Virus record (IMG/VR): IMGVR_UViG_3300042301_004089
Span: 1 to 44,962 of that record
From: a virus
Length of the DNA: 44,962 nucleotides
Strand: one strand, 5' to 3'
The notes beneath the pieces are model-generated. The model saw nothing but the letters and a program-made list of their open reading frames with translations. It was not told the DNA's origin and made no database searches. Shown one piece after another: positions 42,862 through 44,962 of the stretch. A program made the translations under genes and the position numbers. Each line of letters opens with the position of its first letter. Position 1 is the first letter of the stretch.

Positions 42862-43194
42862 ATGAAAACAGTTTATTTTGGTACACACGACGGACTAGTT
42901 CTTACAGAAAACACAGTAGCTGGAGAACAAGCATTAAGTTCAGGAAGAGCTTTTAAAGCTGAAACTCCTGATATTTCAAGTTGGAGATTAAGTTTAAATT
43001 TAGTAACAAAAGAAGTTACTGTTTATGGCGGCATTGAAAAAAATGATGCACAAGCTATACAACAAAAAGCTGATGAAGATGCAGCTTTAAGGGCAGCTGA
43101 AAAAGCAGCTGAGGACTTGGCAAACAAAGAGATATATAAAGCTGCAGAACGAGAAAAAGAAAGAAGAAAACAGTTATTAGCAAGCAAAAGTTAA
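42862..43194 (+). CDS. Adhesin partner protein, copy 2 (110 aa)
   Basis: ATG at 42862 follows an AGGA site. The product begins MKTVYFGTHDGLVLTENTVA and keeps VTVYGGIEKNDAQAIQQKAD, matching copy 1; the C-terminal charged helix has diverged (AAEREKERRKQLLASKS against RKALQATFNNLG). It is the last gene transcribed with the late block; after it comes a 74-base gap containing a host-type promoter. Role inferred as assembly helper or fibre cap for the adjacent adhesin. Confidence 0.6.
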   Translation: MKTVYFGTHDGLVLTENTVAGEQALSSGRAFKAETPDISSWRLSLNLVTKEVTVYGGIEKNDAQAIQQKADEDAALRAAEKAAEDLANKEIYKAAEREKERRKQLLASKS

Positions 43195-43225
43195 GTAATT
43201 TCTTTCTTATATTATTAAAAAATAA

Positions 43226-43243
43226 TTATTGTATTGACAATAA
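43226..43243. promoter_or_regulatory. Inverted repeat overlapping the -35 box
   Basis: TTATTGT and ACAATAA form a perfect 7-base inverted repeat around ATTG, covering the TTGACA at 43234-43239. It could be an operator; as an RNA hairpin it would be weak, with no T-tract, so a terminator is less likely. Confidence 0.35.
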
Positions 43244-43262
43244 GTGATATATAGTGTATGAT
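43234..43262 (+). promoter_or_regulatory. Consensus-like sigma70 promoter
   Basis: TTGACA (43234-43239), a 17-base spacer, and TATGAT (43257-43262): the -35 and spacer are ideal and the -10 is one base from TATAAT. Transcription should begin near 43269, the ATG of the following gene. No TATAAATA box lies upstream of this cassette, so it is expected to be read by host RNA polymerase, as early phage genes are. Confidence 0.65.
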
Positions 43263-43268
43263 TATATA

Positions 43269-44078
43269 ATGGAAAAAACAAACAATCCCAACATAGAATT
43301 TATCTGTACGGAACCAGGTGTTGAATCAACAATGCCTATTATACGATCATCAGAATATAAACCTTCTTGGTTAAAAAAAGCCGCAGCTGATTTTAAAAAT
43401 AATGGGTCGCTGTCAATGAACACTCCAAATGATGATGATGAAATATTTAGAGCTGTATCAAGTAATAATTTTAAAAAAGAAGATAACAGACACACTATAA
43501 AATGCCCTGGTATGAATATGTGGCATAATACCGGTTGGATTATGAGATTGCCTTATGACATTAAATTTGAAGTTATACAAAAAGGCGAATACTGGGATTT
43601 TGTATCTGCTGACCAATCAACTAAAAAAAGACTAGTTACTTTTCATCTTAAACATTCTTTTTATCCATTTTTTGAAAACTGGCCTAAAAATACAATGAAA
43701 AAAATTGTTAAGTTTCATTTACCTTGGTCGGCAAGAATACCAAAAGGATATAAACTTTTAATATTACACCCTATGTATTTGGATGATAATAGATTTACTA
43801 CTTGTAATGGCGTCTATGACCCACAATTAGGTATTGCTGACATAGGTACTGTTCCTTTATTTTGGCATAGTTTAGAAGGACAACATACAATTACTGCAGG
43901 TACACCTGTAGCTCAATTCATATTAATACCAAAAGAAGAACCTAATTTTAAAATTATTGAAGAAGAAAACGATAAAAACTTTAAAAAAGAACAAACGATT
44001 ACACGAAAATTTTTAACGCAAAGTTTTACTACAAATTATACTCAAATAAAAGAATTTTGGAAAAAATACGGATGGTAA
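43269..44078 (+). CDS. DUF6065-like protein upstream of the bilin genes
   Basis: The frame can be extended to GTG 43254, but that codon lies inside the promoter, so ATG 43269 (MEKTNNPNIEF) is taken as the start, giving 269 aa. The segments IEFICTEPGVESTMPI, PGMNMWHNTGWIMRLPYDIK, HLPWSARIPKGYKLLILHPM and ITAGTPVAQFILIPKE resemble a phage/prophage family of unknown function that I recall as DUF6065. The fold looks mainly beta. It is the first gene of the cassette, 24 bases before the heme oxygenase gene and probably co-transcribed with it. No catalytic motif is evident. Confidence 0.6.
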   Translation: MEKTNNPNIEFICTEPGVESTMPIIRSSEYKPSWLKKAAADFKNNGSLSMNTPNDDDEIFRAVSSNNFKKEDNRHTIKCPGMNMWHNTGWIMRLPYDIKFEVIQKGEYWDFVSADQSTKKRLVTFHLKHSFYPFFENWPKNTMKKIVKFHLPWSARIPKGYKLLILHPMYLDDNRFTTCNGVYDPQLGIADIGTVPLFWHSLEGQHTITAGTPVAQFILIPKEEPNFKIIEEENDKNFKKEQTITRKFLTQSFTTNYTQIKEFWKKYGW

Positions 44079-44102
44079 AATACGTAAAGGCATATTACAA
44101 TT

Positions 44103-44681
44103 ATGTCAGATATTAAAGAGTTAACTAAACAACATCATGCAATTGCCGAAGAACAAGAGTTTGTAAAAACTTTAATGTCAGGTAAAATTCATAAAGAATT
44201 ATATGCTACATATTTGTTTAATTTGTTACAATGTTATTCACTATTAGAAAAATATTCTTTGCAAAATGGACTTTTTAGACAACTGCCACAACTAGAAAGA
44301 GCTAATAATTTAGATTTTGATGTTCGTTCACTTTGGAACAAACCAGAAAAACCTTACATCACAGATAGCACATTAAGATATATCTATCATTTAGATGATA
44401 TAAAAGACCAACCTGAAAAGTTGTTTGCTCATATCTATGTAAGACATATGGGAGATTTATATGGTGGCCAAATGATTAAAAGAAAAACACCTGGCCCTAA
44501 TACATATCTTGTTTTTTTAAAACCTGATGATTTAAAAAGAGTTATTAGAGAAAATATTAATAACTACATGAACACCTATCAAGTAAACGTGGTTGCTGAA
44601 GCTAAATTATGTTTTGAATATGCTACAGAATTATTTAAGGAAATGAATGATTTGGGAAAATCTTATACAGTGCAAAAATAA
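44103..44681 (+). CDS. Heme oxygenase
   Basis: A 192-aa, all-helical protein. LTKQHHAIAEEQEF places H12 in the H-x-x-A-E context of the proximal heme ligand, and HMGDLYGGQMIKR (116-127) is the distal-helix signature (GDLSGGQ in human HO-1), whose glycines let O2 reach the heme. Length is nearer to bacterial HemO (about 200 aa) than to cyanobacterial Ho1 (about 240). The enzyme opens heme to biliverdin, CO and Fe(II) using reduced ferredoxin or another donor. The bilin reductase gene starts inside its 3' end (35-base overlap), so product should pass to that enzyme. Confidence 0.92.
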   Translation: MSDIKELTKQHHAIAEEQEFVKTLMSGKIHKELYATYLFNLLQCYSLLEKYSLQNGLFRQLPQLERANNLDFDVRSLWNKPEKPYITDSTLRYIYHLDDIKDQPEKLFAHIYVRHMGDLYGGQMIKRKTPGPNTYLVFLKPDDLKRVIRENINNYMNTYQVNVVAEAKLCFEYATELFKEMNDLGKSYTVQK

Positions 44682-44962
44682 CATCATAGACATATTAGAT
44701 TTAAATTGTGTAGAATACTTTGAGGAAGGTATGACACGATTTAATAAAGAAGGTTGGGTTAACCGTACCTGGAAAAATGATAACATAAGACGAGCTCACG
44801 TTGATGTAGTTGATGCCAGAGAAACAAAAGGACTTTGGATGATGCACGTTTGTTTATTTCCTGGCCTTACAAATGGTGGCCCAATATATGGATTTGATGT
44901 AATTGCAGGTAAGAATAAAGTAACAGGTGCATTCCACGATTTTTCACCATTACTTAAAAAAG
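44647..44962 (+). CDS. Ferredoxin-dependent bilin reductase (PcyX/PebS-like), N-terminal part
   Basis: From ATG 44647, in the +1 frame relative to the heme oxygenase gene, 105 codons are open to the window edge; family members of about 230-250 aa imply that over half is missing. HVDVVDARETKGLWMMHVCL, then FPGLTNGGPIYGFDVIAG and GAFHDFSP, are the FDBR core. H67 and D84 are 17 residues apart, exactly as His88 and Asp105 of PcyA. The position of PcyA Glu76, 12 residues before the His, is Val55 here, as expected for PebS/PcyX-type rather than PcyA enzymes. Such enzymes reduce biliverdin by four electrons, probably to phycoerythrobilin. ATG at 29 is a possible alternative start but would lose conserved sequence upstream. 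Confidence 0.85.
   Translation, partial: MIWENLIQCKNNIIDILDLNCVEYFEEGMTRFNKEGWVNRTWKNDNIRRAHVDVVDARETKGLWMMHVCLFPGLTNGGPIYGFDVIAGKNKVTGAFHDFSPLLKK

Larger units (their letters stand above)
39491..43194 (+). repeat. Tandem duplication of a two-gene adhesin cassette
   Basis: Unit 1 is 39491-41337 and unit 2 is 41347-43194, nearly equal in length (1847 and 1848 bases). Both hold a ~500-aa and a 110-aa gene in the same order. DNA identity is locally very high, for example around 39925-39994 against 41782-41851 (about one mismatch in 70), and again around 40693-40753 against 42547-42609, while other parts have diverged. Confidence 0.85.

Noticed and set aside
39491-43194. Diversity-generating retroelement acting on the duplicated adhesins
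   Set aside because: No reverse transcriptase gene or short template repeat with A-specific changes is visible; differences are spread over both units as in ordinary divergence.
43254-43268. GTG 43254 as the start of the DUF6065-like gene
   Set aside because: The codon lies within the -10 region of a consensus-like promoter; ATG 43269 fits the expected transcript start.
1-44962. tRNA genes, CRISPR arrays, insertion sequences, integrase or attachment sites
   Set aside because: I saw no cloverleaf-forming tract with tRNA consensus, no regularly spaced short repeats, and no transposase or integrase motif among the products.

Overview
This window is part of the late structural region of a T4-like marine myovirus. 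It is very AT-rich (about 30% G+C by eye). The order PAAR spike tip, gp25-like, gp6-like, a large wedge protein in the gp7 position, and a gp8-like protein is typical of T4-like phages of marine cyanobacteria and SAR11-type bacteria. Many genes follow the T4-type late promoter box TATAAATA. The host cannot be fixed from this window. AT-richness fits a Pelagibacter- or Prochlorococcus-like host, and the bilin genes at the right edge resemble the hemO/pcyX cassettes described from oceanic phage metagenomes.

Layout. 1-249: two small membrane-protein genes on the minus strand, the first cut by the window edge. 392-17799: a plus-strand late block with small conserved proteins, PAAR tip, gp25, gp6, an 865-aa wedge-like protein, a fibre-like protein with a cupredoxin-like domain, gp8-like, a 2021-aa structural protein and four smaller proteins. 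17783-29313: an accessory region, mostly minus strand, with its own late-type promoters. It holds two glycosyltransferase-like proteins, a methyltransferase-like protein, a cupin, two asparagine-synthetase-like PP-loop proteins without glutaminase domains, two GNAT-like proteins, four proteins with Fe(II)/2-oxoglutarate-oxygenase-like His/Asp/Arg patterns, and a three-His-box fatty-acid desaturase. 29363-39429: a second plus-strand late block of modular fibre and virion proteins, including a 1259-aa protein with six short N-terminal repeats and a beta-helix-like centre, and a beta-propeller-like protein. 39491-43194: a tandem duplication of a two-gene cassette (about 500-aa Trp/Tyr/Gly-rich putative adhesin plus 110-aa partner). 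43234-44962: a consensus-like sigma70 promoter, a DUF6065-like protein, a heme oxygenase, and the first 105 codons of a ferredoxin-dependent bilin reductase running off the right edge.

How it fits together. The plus-strand blocks build the baseplate and host-recognition fibres late in infection. The accessory islands carry the same late promoter type in both orientations, often as divergent pairs in gaps of 25-50 bases, so they are probably made with the virion proteins. They could modify a virion component, the cell surface, lipids or a small molecule; the sequence does not decide between these. The final cassette has a different, host-type promoter and so is probably expressed earlier. It should open heme to biliverdin and reduce it to a bilin.
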